Assembly: GCF_000003815.2 (NCBI RefSeq) | Contig: NC_049981.1 | Coordinates: forward strand, 2,346,010 to 2,410,009 | Reading direction: 5' to 3' | DNA from: Branchiostoma floridae | Lineage: Eukaryota > Chordata > Leptocardii > Amphioxiformes > Branchiostomatidae | Length of the DNA stretch: 64,000 nt | In this document: piece after piece, positions 32,161 through 45,800 of the stretch | Layout: the number at the start of each line of letters is the position of its first letter | How positions within the stretch are numbered: position 1 is the first letter of the stretch | The notes under the pieces: model-generated | Database searches by the model: none | The model's input: the letters and a program-made list of their open reading frames with translations, nothing else | What the model was told of the DNA's origin: nothing | Program-made: the position numbers and the translations under genes

Positions 32161-33689
32161 AAAGGCTACAAGGAACAGATTGTACCTTAATAGTCAGCTA
32201 GGGAGATGCCATATATTACTTTAAATCCTTGGTTAAGTTAAGATGATAATTGATCAGACTCTCTATATCTGTTGTCCCAACAAACGCCTTGAAGAGTTAC
32301 TTCATACATATGTACTCTGTAAACTGTCTTTGCTAGGCCTCTATCGACGTAAACACCATGATGGTCAGTAGTAGACTCAGGTCTGATAGTTTCTGTTAGC
32401 TGGATATGTATTTTTTTTGCCAAGGTTATGTTCTCATGCGTGTCTGTGTGTCTATCTGTGATTGAGAACAACATTACTCAAGGTGTCATCGATGGATCTT
32501 CATGACATTTGGTATGTTGGCTGCAGGCCTTCCACTTCAGATATATTCTGGACATGCTAAGTATTATGGTCACAGGTAGATAGCTCTTCGGCTCCATCAG
32601 TTGTGACTGAGGTTTGGCTGACTGTAGGGGCTGATTTTGTTTTAAACTTTGGACGGAGCATCTGTTATATAATTCAAATTTGTTCATACTTTAAAATAAG
32701 ATCTATATGATTTGCATAATACTAGTTCACTTCTTGCATTGATATCAGTAGGTCTTTGCATCTAGTGCTTTGTAAAACAGATGCTTAGTCAATCAATACC
32801 ACAACAATCTAATATCATCAACACCAGATCACGTGAAACATTGACCCAACTTTATTTCCATTTCTTTTCCTCATCGTTGCAGCTGATTTGTCTTGTACAA
32901 ATGTAGTCATGACAAACAATACACTGTCACGGCCCTCACGGGTTTGCCATATGCCTTAACTGGGCCACACCACAAACGTAAAGTGATACTTAAATAGGTC
33001 CACAATTTTATGGCGGCCCACAAAAATGATTGCAACTTAAACAAAACTTATATCTGAAACAGATTAAAAGTCACACCCTATTTGACAGATGATGTTACAC
33101 AAGACTTTTGAGCATTTACTGACACAAGTTCCAGCTAGCGGTGCTGCCTTTAACATAGAAAATGCCCAAGTACGGTAGAACTATTGGCGTTCATGAGGCA
33201 GAGTGTACAGCATTACAGGAACAAGTCTACAGGTACATCTAACCTTAAATAGTAACACTGTCTTAGAATTTATTATCATCTCAAGATGTATCTTTCAAGA
33301 ACTCAGCATTGCCTGAAGGTCAACAATAATAAAGTCGGACAAGTTGATACCACTAACCACTTACAGGTTGATACCCTTTACACACTGGCACTTACAGAAG
33401 TCACTATGTTTCTGACTCTAGGAAAGGAAATATAAGTAAGCGTTTTCCACAACTTTTTTGGTCCACGTCTCAACAGAAACTACTTCTAAGTAGACAAAAA
33501 CATGGGAATAACGCAGCTATAGACATAAAGGTCTGACAAATGATTGATGTTTTTACTTTTTACTCCAACCACATAAGGAAGCAAGGAAGGAAAAGAAAAA
33601 CGCACCTCATTTTCCTAACCTCAATGGTACATTGTACAAAGCCTATTTTTGAATACTGGGTGATCATGTTTCACATTGTTTAAAATATC

Positions 33690-33695
33690 TTTATT
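33690..33695 (-). terminator. Candidate poly(A) signal of the SAFB gene
   Basis: TTTATT on the + strand reads AATAAA on the minus strand, about 130 bases after the stop. Another candidate is at 32851-32856, which would give a UTR of about 1 kb. Confidence 0.4.
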
Positions 33696-33825
33696 TGAGT
33701 CATCATTTAAGTACTCACATATCAGGATCAAAATTTCAAATTAAAGTGTAAACTATTACTCCAACTAAGGCAAGTGAAAAAAAAACCTACTGAAAACATC
33801 CCTCTCTACACTACACCCTGCAGTA

Positions 33826-36800
33826 CTAGTACCTGCGGGCTGGTGGCGCCCTACTGTAGGGGTCAAACCTGTTGTCCTGTGCAGGCTTGTGCCTGTCAGG
33901 CCCGCCAAAGCCTCCGACGGCTGGCGCTCTGCTGAGGAGCTGGGTTGCCGGGGGCGGCTGTGCATGGTGCTGAGGTGCGGCACTGATGTAACCTCCCGCT
34001 GTCCGCTGGTGCTGCGACATCGTTCCCGCGCTGACGGCCAGGACTCCCCGCGCACCACCTCGGGACTCCACCTGCTGCTGCCCCATGGACCCCGGCCACC
34101 GCTCCCCCAGCCGGTTCACTGTCGGGTTCTCCAGCCCGCCCATCGGCCAGCCGTGTCCATCCGTCCCCGGCTGGCGCTGAGGCTCTGCCTTCCGCATCCG
34201 GTCCCCACTGCTCCAGTCGCGGGAGTCACCCCCTCGGGATGGGGCACTGCCTAACAGCCCAGGCCGGTTGTCACCCACACTCGAGATCTGCCGGTCATTG
34301 TAGGAGGATGCTGATGCTCGTGGTGCCGCTGCCCGGCTCCTGTCGTCAGACGGGACTGGACCCCAGTCGTCTCGCGGTGGGCCTGGCTCTCGGGGGCGGC
34401 GATCATCTAGGGGAAAACGGGAGTCGTGACTTTGCATTCCTACTGGAGCTGGCTCCCTTCCCCCATACGACATACTGCTAGTGGGATTACTCATACCTTT
34501 AGAGATGGGATCCATACCTCCTCGCATGGCGGCACTGCCCGCAACACGGGCTCGCCCGTCACGCCTCTCGCTCGGTAGGCTCCTCTCTGACTTCCACTCT
34601 TCCCGGGTCGGCCGGGGACTGCTACGGCGGTGTGGGCTGCGGGACCGGTCAGGGCGTTCTGCTGGGCGCTCTCTAGGTGGGACCCGGGTGCCGCGTGGCA
34701 TCCGGTCTGGTTCAGGGGCGTGACCCCGGTCAGGACGGGCACCTCTATCCCGCGGTCCCGGTGGCGTGCGGCGGCTGGGAACGGTTGGGGTTCTGCGGTT
34801 GTCACGGTCACGGATGTCTCGCCGAGGCTCATCCCGCCGGGCTGGCTCATCACGGCGGGGAGGAGGCAGGTCATCTCGCCTCGGAGGGACATCTCGCGAG
34901 TTGTCATTGTAGCGGGACGGGGGCTGGTCGTCTCTGCGTTGTGTGTTGTCACGGCGATCATACCGTTCGACTCGGCGTTCGTACGGGTCAGGAGGAGGGG
35001 CAGCTGAACGGTGGTCAACATCACGTGTGTAGCCTGGGCCACGGTCACGGTTATCGTAGTCATTAAAGCGGTTTGTTTCTGGTGCGTTACGGTGGAAGTC
35101 ACCCTCATATTGTCTCTTTGGTTCGCTCCAGTAAGAGTCCCTCTCACGAGGGGCCTCGAGCGCCCGCTTCAGCTGCCTGCGCTCCTCCTCAAGCTGAAGC
35201 TGGAGCCGCCGCGTCTCCTCCCGCTCACGAGCGATCCTCTCCTGCTCACGGGCACGCTCACGCTCAATCCGCATCCGTTCCCTCTCCAACCGCTCTCGTT
35301 CCTGCTTCTCCCGCTCCAGTCGCTCCCTCTCTCTCTGAAGTCGCTCCCGCTCTCGCTGGAGTCGCTCCCGTTCCTCCCGCTCACGCTGGATGATCTCCCT
35401 CTGTCGCTCACGCTCTCGTCTCTCCCTGTCAGCGCGGCGGCGCTCCATTTCTCGCAGCTCTCGTTCACGCTGACGCTGCCGTTCACGCTCTCGCTGCTCC
35501 TTGATCTTATCGAACGACAGGATCTCCCCCTGCTTCTCCTTGCTGCCTTTGCGAGGCTGCTGGCCATCCTTTTCCTTCGACTTAGAGTCCCGTTTACCGT
35601 CTTTCACTGTTACCACAGGCTCCCCCTTCTTCTTGTCCATGACAACAGTGCGAGTTCCTTCCTTCCCGTCCTTGTCTGTTCCTTCCTTCTCACCAGCCTC
35701 TTTGTCCTTTGCTGCTGTCAAGAAAGAAAAAAAAAAAACTGTTTGAACAGGATGACAGCATTGACTTTTCTAATTTTACTACAAGAACATAATACAATGT
35801 GGCACACAAGGAGCATGCATGCTGTATAGCACACATTACAAGCATACCGCATACAAAACAATGACAAATTCAAAACTCTTTAAAAAGAAACTGAGGATCT
35901 GAATGACTATAATTATTTAAATATGTATCAGTGAAAAAAAACAAGATAACTGAAAAGTTTTCATCAATCTAGTTTCAAGAAAGGCACCAGGGGTATGAAA
36001 CCAGCACCCAAGAAGCAAGACAATGCAAGTGCTAAGTTAGTTAATGTGAACTTGATGCAGTCCATTTTACCTGGAGCAGCTTTGTCCCCGGTACTGCGGC
36101 GGGTCTGAGACGATGAGCGCTTCTCCTCATCCTTCTTCTCCTCCTTCTCATCTTTCTTGTCTTCAGGCTTCTTCTCTGCCTCCTTCTTGTCCTTGTCCTC
36201 CTTCTTGGGTGCTGGTTTCCGGGTGTCGGCAGATGGTTTCCGGGTGGAGCTGGAGCGGAGGTCTCTTTTCTCTGGCTCCTTCTTCTCAGGAGGCTTCTTG
36301 GAGGAGCTGGAGGGGTCGTTCTTAGCCTGCGGGGTTCCAGAGAAGGAAGTTTAGTTAATGCTTATTTATAAAAAATCATGCCTCAGAAAATTTTCTCCAG
36401 ATTGTGCTTGTCTGTACCAGCTAGCAATAGTTTGTTCCAGCCTATGCTAGAGTGTACTTGTGCCAGTTGGTTTTCTATTACCCTATAGCATTCCTTAACA
36501 GTCAACATTACTACACTGCTGCAGTAGTCCTACTTACCCTCTCCACTGAGATCATTCGCCCGTGCAGCTCAGTACGGTGGAGGTGGGTGATGCATCGCGC
36601 AGCTTCTTCACTGGACGACATGGTCACAAAGCCGTAACAACGGGCACCTGGGCTGCGTGCGTTGGTCACCACCTTTGCCCCCACCACCTGTACATAGGCA
36701 GAACCACAGTGGTGAGAATTTCCTCTCAGCAAAGGCCCCATACGGTAGAATTACACTGCTGGGGAACATATCCTTTCAACAAAGACCCCAAAGGATACAC

Positions 36801-39800
36801 TTTGTGCATTACTTGCGAGCATTTCCTTTCAGCATAGAACCCCTATGATACTTTTGGCAGGCTGAATGTAAGTTTTCAATTAGAATTATATCCTTCCTGA
36901 TGTCTTTCTGAGGGACGACTGTGGTACAGACTCCCCTATGATACTTTGGACATCACCTCGTGACCTCATACACAAAAGAAATATCCCTGGCCCCTGAAAA
37001 AAGGTCATGAAGAAAACTAGACCCCCTAGACACCTCACCTTGCCATACTTGCTGAAGGCAGCCTTCAGGTCGGTGGCGCGAGTTGTTGAGGAGAGGCCGC
37101 TTACCCAGAGGTTCTTACTGCTGGAGCTGGAGCTGCTGTGGCGCGCTGGAACGACGGGGTAAACAAACAAACATTACACTTCCAACAAAAACTGGATATT
37201 ATATATATATGCAAAGGGTCTGGACCTGAACCTCTGGAACTGAATTTGGATGTGAAACCGAACATGACTTTAGGTAAGCAGCACTACCACACACTACTCT
37301 GACACAAGCCAATATCATATGGATGGTAACAGTAACAAAGTTAACATTGGCTAATATAACATCATATCTTACCCTTCTCATCCTTGTTCTGCGGTGCTTT
37401 CGTGTCCTTTGCATCTTTACCACTGGCGCTATTCAGGGGAAGGAAGGGAGGACAACAGAATGTGAGCACGAGAAACTGGCACAATGTCTAGTATACAAAC
37501 TCAGCGCTGAACCGATTTACGAGCCAAGATGGACACAACAAAACGACTGAAAGCTGTGAGAGAATCGTGTTGACAAGATTTAGTGTGCGTTTGTCTGCGC
37601 AGGTTTGCTAGTTACTGGGCTTGATTACTGAAACCTTAACTTTATGTTCTAAGATGTTTCTTCTAGTTCTACCATAATTACTTGAGCGGAAAGAGCAGAG
37701 ACAGAGGGAAGACAATGGTATTATCTCTGAGGGCTTTCTCTTGTTGTCAAATGATCTGCCAAAGTCTTGAGACTATTCAGTGTCGCCTAAGAAATAGTTG
37801 TTAGATCTAAGGTTTTCTAGCTCCATGGCTTATCGGGACAGTCTTTAAGTGGTTGGTTCTAGTGTTAGGTGGAGAATGGCACAAGTTGGCGATGATGATA
37901 CTAGACTGCCTGCCACCGCGTCGGACCATTGCATGCTACCATGGCAACCGGGCACCACACGTCTTCGACCTTCGCCAAGGGCACCCCTGGCAGGCCAGGT
38001 CACTATACAAGGTCAGGGGTCAAAGTTGAGTTCGAATCATCTCATTTCACCTTGTCCGGGCGTTACAATAGTTTAACTTAGAACTGAGTACGGGAACTAT
38101 AGGTACATGGAAAAAAAGGGTGGAATTTCACCATCAATGTAAGCAAGCATTACCACAAGCAGACCAACCTCCGAGTCCTCGCGCTAACACTCGGGCTTTT
38201 CTTGGCCGAGTTTTCTTTGCTCTTCTCTCCACCTGCCTCCGCAGCTTTCTTCCCTTCCTCGCTCCCTTTCCCCTCCTCAGCCTCCTTCTTGGCGCCCTCT
38301 CCTTCCGGGAGGTCGGCAGCCTCCTTAGTCGTCTCTTCAACCTTTTCCTGCTCCTTGCCTGACTCCTCGGCAGCGGGAGCACCTTCCACAGAAGACTCCG
38401 CGTCCTTGGGCGTGTCCAGGAGGTCGGCGTCAAGGTCAGCGATCATCTGGTCGTCGGCGTGAACCACCAGCGAGATGTTCTCTTCTTCGTCCTTGGAGGC
38501 CGTCGGCGCGTGCATCTCAAGCAGGTCCTTGGTCGTCAAGGGGAACGGAACGGGGGCATCTCCCGGGGCGATGACCTTTGCCCCGGCAGGCTTGGCTGGC
38601 TCCTCCTTGGGTGCTTTCTTGTTGTTGCTACCTTCTTTGTCTAAAACAAGTGAATGGATATTAAATGGTGTGAGACCCACATGCAAGTCTGAGGGAGCTG
38701 CCCAGCACGACCACAACGTCTTAGGCCTGCTCAAAAACGTCTTAAAGAAAATAGTCAATTCCTTACAACCAGAGCTAGCAACAGCTTACCATGTGAACTT
38801 ACCTCGCATGTATTACTGTATCTACATGAGGTATGGCAGGGGGACGTTAAATACTGCAGATACTGTGTTGCTGAACTGTGCAATGCTGTGTGAACTTTAA
38901 CCTTTAACCTGTAACCTTGTCAGGGTCCCAGATGCTGCAGAAAGCTTGTTCCTCACATTCAGACATGACTGCCCCCCCTCCCCCTCTCTTCCCTGTGTCT
39001 CTCATTGCTCCTTCTCTGTAGCCAGTCAGTGTTCCAACATTGCCATGACGACCCTTGGTGTAAGCTGCCGGGATGGTGGAGTAGCTACCCGATGCTGTTG
39101 TCTTCTCAGTAGTCTCAACAAATGTCTCTGCCAGTCCAGCTGACCCTGAAGGATTCCTGGTGTGGTAGATTGTCTGGAAAGAAGCCTTGGTGACAGCGTG
39201 TTGAAAAGTTCCCATGATGGTGAGAAACATTTTTCTTCTGGACAAAGTTGCCAAAGGCCACCAGATGTCCTGTTCATTTTCAAATCTTCCTCTTCTCAAA
39301 GTCCTACTTGTCTTCTTCTCCCCGCCCCTCTTCCAAGGAAGTTCCCTTTGAGAAGTTTCCACCTTGTTCTTCTGGCAGTTCCTAAGGATCAAAAAGTCTG
39401 ACTCGTTGCTTGTTCTACACAGAAAGTCCCCGCTCTGCACAGAGACAGCAAAGTCACGTCATGTTGGTCGCTGCCAATCCTGTCCCCGTTTTCACAACTC
39501 TTTTGGCGCTGCACACCTTTGGGTTACCATGGTGATGATCTGCATGTTGCCATGGCGATGATTTCTCTAGTGGTTGTCAACAACGTTTGGTTGTTTCCAT
39601 GGTGGAGCAAAAATGTTGACGAAAGGCACGGCAGACACCATGGAGACCGCTGGTAGTGACCGTTGTTGTGGCAACGACCCCTTCATCGCTATGGTGGCAT
39701 CACCATGGAGACGGAGCTTGAGAAGAGAAATGTGGAGGAACAAGCTTTCTTGCAGCTCCCCTAAAAAGGTCTATTGTATTACCACCTCCCTTGTTATTTA

Positions 39801-42800
39801 CCCAGGCCATGGGGACATTGCACAGGGATGTTCAGTTGGACCAATCCTGTGGTGAGCTAAGGTAGGGCCACTGGTTTACTTTACGGATGTTGGGATTCTC
39901 TTAGGACACTGGGGTTACCTAAGGACACTGGGGACACCTATGGACACTGGGGTTACCTTTCTCCTCTGCGGGGGGTTCTGCCTCGCCCTCTCCAACCTCC
40001 TGAAACAGGTCACATAACTTCTGTTAAAAATCAGCACAAGATTTACAGGCAGATGGCCAAACCCCTTACCACTGATCTTCTGAGTTACAGGAATGACAAC
40101 TTTGGGATGAACAGTCATAATGGTTCCCACAGGGGGTTGAAAACATGTCAGGAGTTGAACAGTTCCAGCATAAGAATGTGACAGCAAAAAAACAAAACTT
40201 AAGACTACAAAATAAGAAATCCAGCTAAAAATATGTTAAACAATGGAATCTAAATGTAGCAGAAATACAAACATCAATACAAGTAAATCAATAGCAACAT
40301 GAAAAGCAATAATGACAGGCTACAGTTCAGTTCATGCCTTTCTACAATATAAAAGAAAACACGAAAGAAGTCAACCTTTTAGGGAAGCAACGAAAACAAA
40401 TAAGATGGCATAGAAAGCAACAAGAATGAAGATTCCTTAGATGAGAACTATGGAGCATATCACTCATAAAAATGTCATTTTGCTACTAACACATAAATAG
40501 ATTTGTTGTCTTCAATGCGCAAGGCTTTGCAGCAGGAAAAAAATACAAAAGTTCAAAGGTCAGCAGAAGAGAGCATGATGGGAAGAATGGCATGACACTC
40601 ACATCCTCAGTAAGAAGTTCTTCTTCCTGTTCTGCTGACAGGGCGACATCGTCCGCGGTCTCTTCCGTTTCGTTTAGAACCTGCACACAAACACAGGACA
40701 ACCCTGTACCACTATTTTGTAATGTGCACAAACACACAAGACAACCCTGAAGCACTGATCTCTACTCCCACCAGTCATACTGTACAATAACTACAGTCAT
40801 ACATAGAAAATAATGAATCCAGGTATGAATATTCTTTAGTCCTAGATGTACACTGGACAAGATTCCTGTGATTTTACACAGATGTCTGACATCTAAAACA
40901 TCTGCAAATTCACAGAATTCTAGAAGTATTAGTATTATTCATTTATTGTTATCTATGACAGCAACAAAAATGATGTGATTGTCAAAACAAGTATGTAACC
41001 ATTGAAACAGTTGTATTTAACTTAAGTAGGACTAAACCGATTTGACTCATGGATGACATCCGCTACACCCCCCACAACTGATGGGAGGGTACAAAGAAGG
41101 CTCAACAAATGGCTAAACACACAGAACACTACATACCAAACATTCTTTATTTCTGATCTTTCACATCTTCCTTGATTTTGGAATTGAATTTGGCACTCTA
41201 TTCTCTGACATTTTTGCCTTACTACTAACTTGAAGCACAAATTTGCTTGTTTTATAATCTCTTTGCACAAATTACAGTGTGGTCAAAAAGTTTCTTAAAC
41301 AGGCATAATTTGATTCACATGTCATCCATACAATCAAGGCAGTAAGGCCTTAGTACTATGTCCTGCTTCCCACCCTGTTGTGCAATGGAAACTCAGTCGT
41401 CAGACTGATACCATAAACAAGTTTGGCACAACTTGACACCCTTGCTTTGACTATTGCAACATTCCCAAAGAGAGAATGGATGGTACAGGTAGTTTGGAAT
41501 GTCTACCGGGCCAGTGAAGGTATGAAAGGAAAGAAGTATTGCATTAGAAGAAATGTTCGCCGTGACTTTTTCCCCCACAAAAATTGTCTTCTGCCCCCCT
41601 ACCCACTTGTTTCCAAATTTCCCTTTTTAGTTCTTATGGTATTTTCTGTACTCTGTAAACATACCAATTGCAACGTCTTGCAATATCTCTTGGTATTGTA
41701 TTGTTGATACTGAGTTTTGTGATCTGGATGTCTTGCAAAAATGCCACAAAATACATGTAACACCAAAGGAAGACAGACACTGGGACTAAAGAAAAACTGT
41801 CAAACTTGTTCCTGAATGTATCCTGGCAGTATGCTTTCAACTGGATGCTAATCATACAGCAATTTCTGTATTTGCACTATGGCTTTAGAAACACTTCAAA
41901 ATTTATAGGATTTTCTTAACTCCCAGTGCATTTTCATACAATAACAACAGTATAACATTAAAACGATATCAACGGGCCCAGCTGAACGGGCCACAAGATC
42001 AGCAATGTCAAAAAACAGGACAACAATATGATTTACAAAAAAAACAAAACTTAGCCAAGTTTATTGTTGACTGTGTCTTTACAAAAGGCTTTGATGGAAC
42101 AAACTTTCTCAGCTTTTGATATCAACAAGAAAAGGTACAAAGTTAAAAACAACAGCAGTCCAACCGTCAAACAATGAAGCCTAAGCAACATTGTAACTAA
42201 AACTAAGTAAAAGCACTACAAGGAACTAAAACACTGGTACATTTGAACTGAACATAAAACAGCATCACGTGCAAACCAAACTGTGTTCTGACCACAACCC
42301 TTTACCTGTCTGTGGTGCTTCTGGATATGGCTTCATGGGGACGACCAAAGGGCAAGTCTGATCCCTAACCTGGGAAACCATGGTTCGATTCCACAGCTGT
42401 TCACCATGATGTGGAAGACCTGGGCTTGATTACCTGGTTATCTATCTTAAAATCTCCTTTTCACCTGCCAAGGTAAGGCTATGTGTTTCTCCACCACAGC
42501 ACAATGTTCCTTACCCAAATTAAACATGTACAGCAGTTGTAGTGTTCAGACTACATCCTATAGTTGGGCTGGAGCGCCACTAATCTCTTAAACAAGGTAA
42601 ACCTAGAACGTGCAGAAGCGGCCCCTGCAGGCCATGGGCAGTACTGCAGAGCTGGCTTTACCTTGTCCACCAGGCTCGCAGCATCCATCTCCGTTTCTGT
42701 GGCCTCCTGGCTGTCCTGTGCAGTGGCGCCTTCTGGCACCTGCCCTTCCCCTGCGGCTGCCGTGTCCGGTGGTGCTGCGGTGGATTCGGCCGCCACGTCA

Positions 42801-45800
42801 GCGGTTTCAGAACTCGGAACCTCTGCACTCTCTTCAGAAACTTCCCCCTTCCCTTCCTCTCCATCTGTCGGCGTGGTAACAGTCTCCGGGGCGTCGCCAG
42901 TTTCCATAGAAACCGCATCTGCAGGAACCTCCTCTGGAGGGACCTCATCCTCCCCGTTCACAGTGGAGGTTTCCTCTGGCTCAAGGTCGTCCTCTCCAAG
43001 GTCGTCGATCGTATCCATCTCCTGCTTTATTGCACAACATCGGTCACTATGGACACCACCCATAACCATGGAAACCACCCATATCACCCTCTCATCAACA
43101 ATCCAACCATTCTCAGCTTGATACTTAAATGCGATTGGACTGCACAAATGATGTGTTACTTCATTTCTACATATTGGGGTTGAACTAACTGCATCTACCA
43201 TACAAGCCGACTTGGCAGCAAGGGGAGTTGAGCTTATCAAGCAGAAATCAAAAAGAACTGAAAAGCAGTGCAGGGGAGGGTATAGAAATGTCCCCAGAAC
43301 TATCAAAGTCAGGTTTAGTCTGCCTGTTAGGACAACACTTTTCTCCAGAATCATATCTATATAACAGCCCAACTGACAGTACTAAAACCTTGGGGCCCCT
43401 CTTCTTTACTCTCCATGGAAAAATCTCACCCAACCTCTTTCAACAGAAACAGTTCAATCTTTGAAGCGTAAAAGGGGGCTTGCCAACTGGAGAATTTTAA
43501 AAGAAAAAGGGTCCCACGATGTAGAATCACAACTGGAATTTCAAAAACTTCCCTTAACATGATTTGTACTGACATGAAGTATTCCACCTTGAGTCTTGAA
43601 CGACTTGAAAATCACATGATCAACGTTTACAACAGAGTTAAGGTAACGCCTGCACCGGACAGGGAACGGCACTATTCTCATTGGCACTACAGCGGGTCAT
43701 ATTCATGCATGAGGTATCTGCGCAACCCCTCATTTCCACTAGAGGCTGGAATCGCTGTGCAACCAAACATTTGACAGGTTGCTCATCTACTCCATAAAGA
43801 ACAAATCTTTCTTTTTTAAGTTTTTGTGTGCTTTGTTGCCATTTCATATCCCAATCATAAAATCAGGGGTCACAAAATTCAGATATGGGTTTATCAACAA
43901 CGGCTCAGCGATGGCTGTCTAGTGGAATGAGGGCCTAAGCGAGTGGGCCTCTAGAATTAGAACAGCCCTGAAGCATCAGACTCTGTCTTGAAGGTCATAA
44001 CGCTGTCCTGAAGGTCGTACCTGATCTATGGAGTCTTCCTCGTCAAGGACATCCAGATCATCCATAGGTTCATCCTTCAGTGACAGGCTGTCGGGAACGT
44101 CAGCCGCCTCCGTCTCCATTCCATCTTCAGCCGGCTCTGTGCTCGCTTCTTGTTCTTCTTTCTTAATGCGGCCTGGGATGGGCGGCAGATACAAATACAG
44201 TCAAACCTGGTCTACCGACCACCTGTGCATAACGACCCACTGTCCACTACGACCGCCGAAAAGCGGTCCCTTGAATTTTCCCATAGACGTAAGCATTAAC
44301 ATTTCTGTATATGACGACCACTGTCCATCGCGACCACGACCACCACTAAAGGCGACCGCACGTTACCTAAACACTGCCAAAACGACCGCGGCATGTGATT
44401 TTGTCACGCTACTTTAATGTTCACGGCGAAAAATGAGCGTAATTACCACAAATTATGCCCCCTCCCATTCTCATTACTTCTGGATCGGCACTTCACTATA
44501 CAAATTTTCGGTGGCTTCGTGATGAGAATCTCAGGCTAAAATGCCATTATATCCAGGGAGCAGACATGAAAGCGTTTAGTTTCACCAGGCTTTTCGAAGA
44601 TAAACTAAAAAAACGCATTTTCTGTCATAATAAAACATCTGACTCGCTGTTCTTCCCGAGAAATACGTATTTTGCACAGCGCGGTTCTGAATCGCGGCGT
44701 CTGCAGGTCGGAAATACGCTCCTCTGATTGGTTGAAACCACCAAAACAACAACAACTGCATGTATAATATCGGGGAATCCCCGGCAATCTCGCGCTCTGA
44801 TTGGTTGGAGCGGTGCATCATGGGAACTTTGCTGCCAGCTCGACGCCATCTTGTTTCAAAGACTTACGTTTTAAAACGCAAAAGAACGCTATTTTCCACG
44901 ATTACGTAGCACCATCCTAGTTGAAAATGCATAATCCAAAGAACTTTTCGTGGAAACATGTGTTAATATGTGAATTTATGGTGTCTCAAGCGTAATTTTG
45001 GGTTTCGATGCAGCCGTAAAGTGTGCTGAGAGTTAGCGTGGGTTTCCAAAATATACCCCGAAAATAATGTCGCATTTTTCATGTCACACAAAAACAAAAC
45101 TCCCAAAAAGAAGAAGCCTGCAACATTTTCTGATCATAGCGATTACGTTTTGGGTAGAAATGTTCGTCGATGTGCCGGCGTGCAGCTGCGTGATACCTCA
45201 GTTACAGAATATTTGTTGTCACATTAGGGCCGCGGTATGAGAAAAAATTATGCCAGCCCCGGCACGGCACGCTGCAAAAAGCCAGACGAATTACCACCGT
45301 TTTTCTTTTTCAAATTATTCTTATAATATATCTATTATAAATATCATTACAAATATAATGCTTTTTAATACGAAGAATAACATAAGTATACGTAATTTTA
45401 GCATTATATAACATCGTGTTATCTTGTAAATAATAAGAAAGACAAATGCGTTTCATGCATAAATTATCGATGTTCTGACTTGTCAGTTTCTTTACTGTCG
45501 CCACGTTGTTTTCTATATAAAGACCACCTATGTATGAAGACCACTTTTGCTGGGTCCCTTGAGTGGTCTTCTTATACAGGTTTGACTGTACAGTCAATTC
45601 TCTTAAATTTACTATATCTATTTCATCTAGTCACACCATGCCATTTCTTGGTTGTCGGATTAAAAAAGAAAAATACTGAACTGTAAAAACAACAGGAAAA
45701 CGGAGGATGATGGAAAGGACGCATAGATTGATAGAGCAAACATGGCTGAAATCAGTTTTCGTCCCAGCCCTTCCCAATACTTTCTTCTAGTTCCTGGTTA

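Larger units (their letters stand above)
27702..33689. other. Intergenic region between gene A and SAFB
   Basis: About 6 kb without a convincing gene. It contains a ~21-bp minisatellite (28165-28860), a SINE (29915-30045), a candidate first exon with a TISU-like start (31680), foldback elements (31835-31950, 32093-32160) and A/T-rich DNA. The first few hundred bases after 27701 should hold the 5' leader and promoter of gene A. Confidence 0.5.

Noticed and set aside
34491-35147. Frames of 218 and 272 residues overlapping SAFB exon 12
   Set aside because: They are shadows of the Arg/Glu codon bias of the real exon, which is supported by family motifs and phase.
37938-39690. X-box-like CCATGG motifs (for example GCTACCATGGCAAC at about 37938) as RFX sites
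   Set aside because: Several half-matching motifs occur in SAFB introns, but they are not placed at a promoter and could be repeat debris; too weak to claim.
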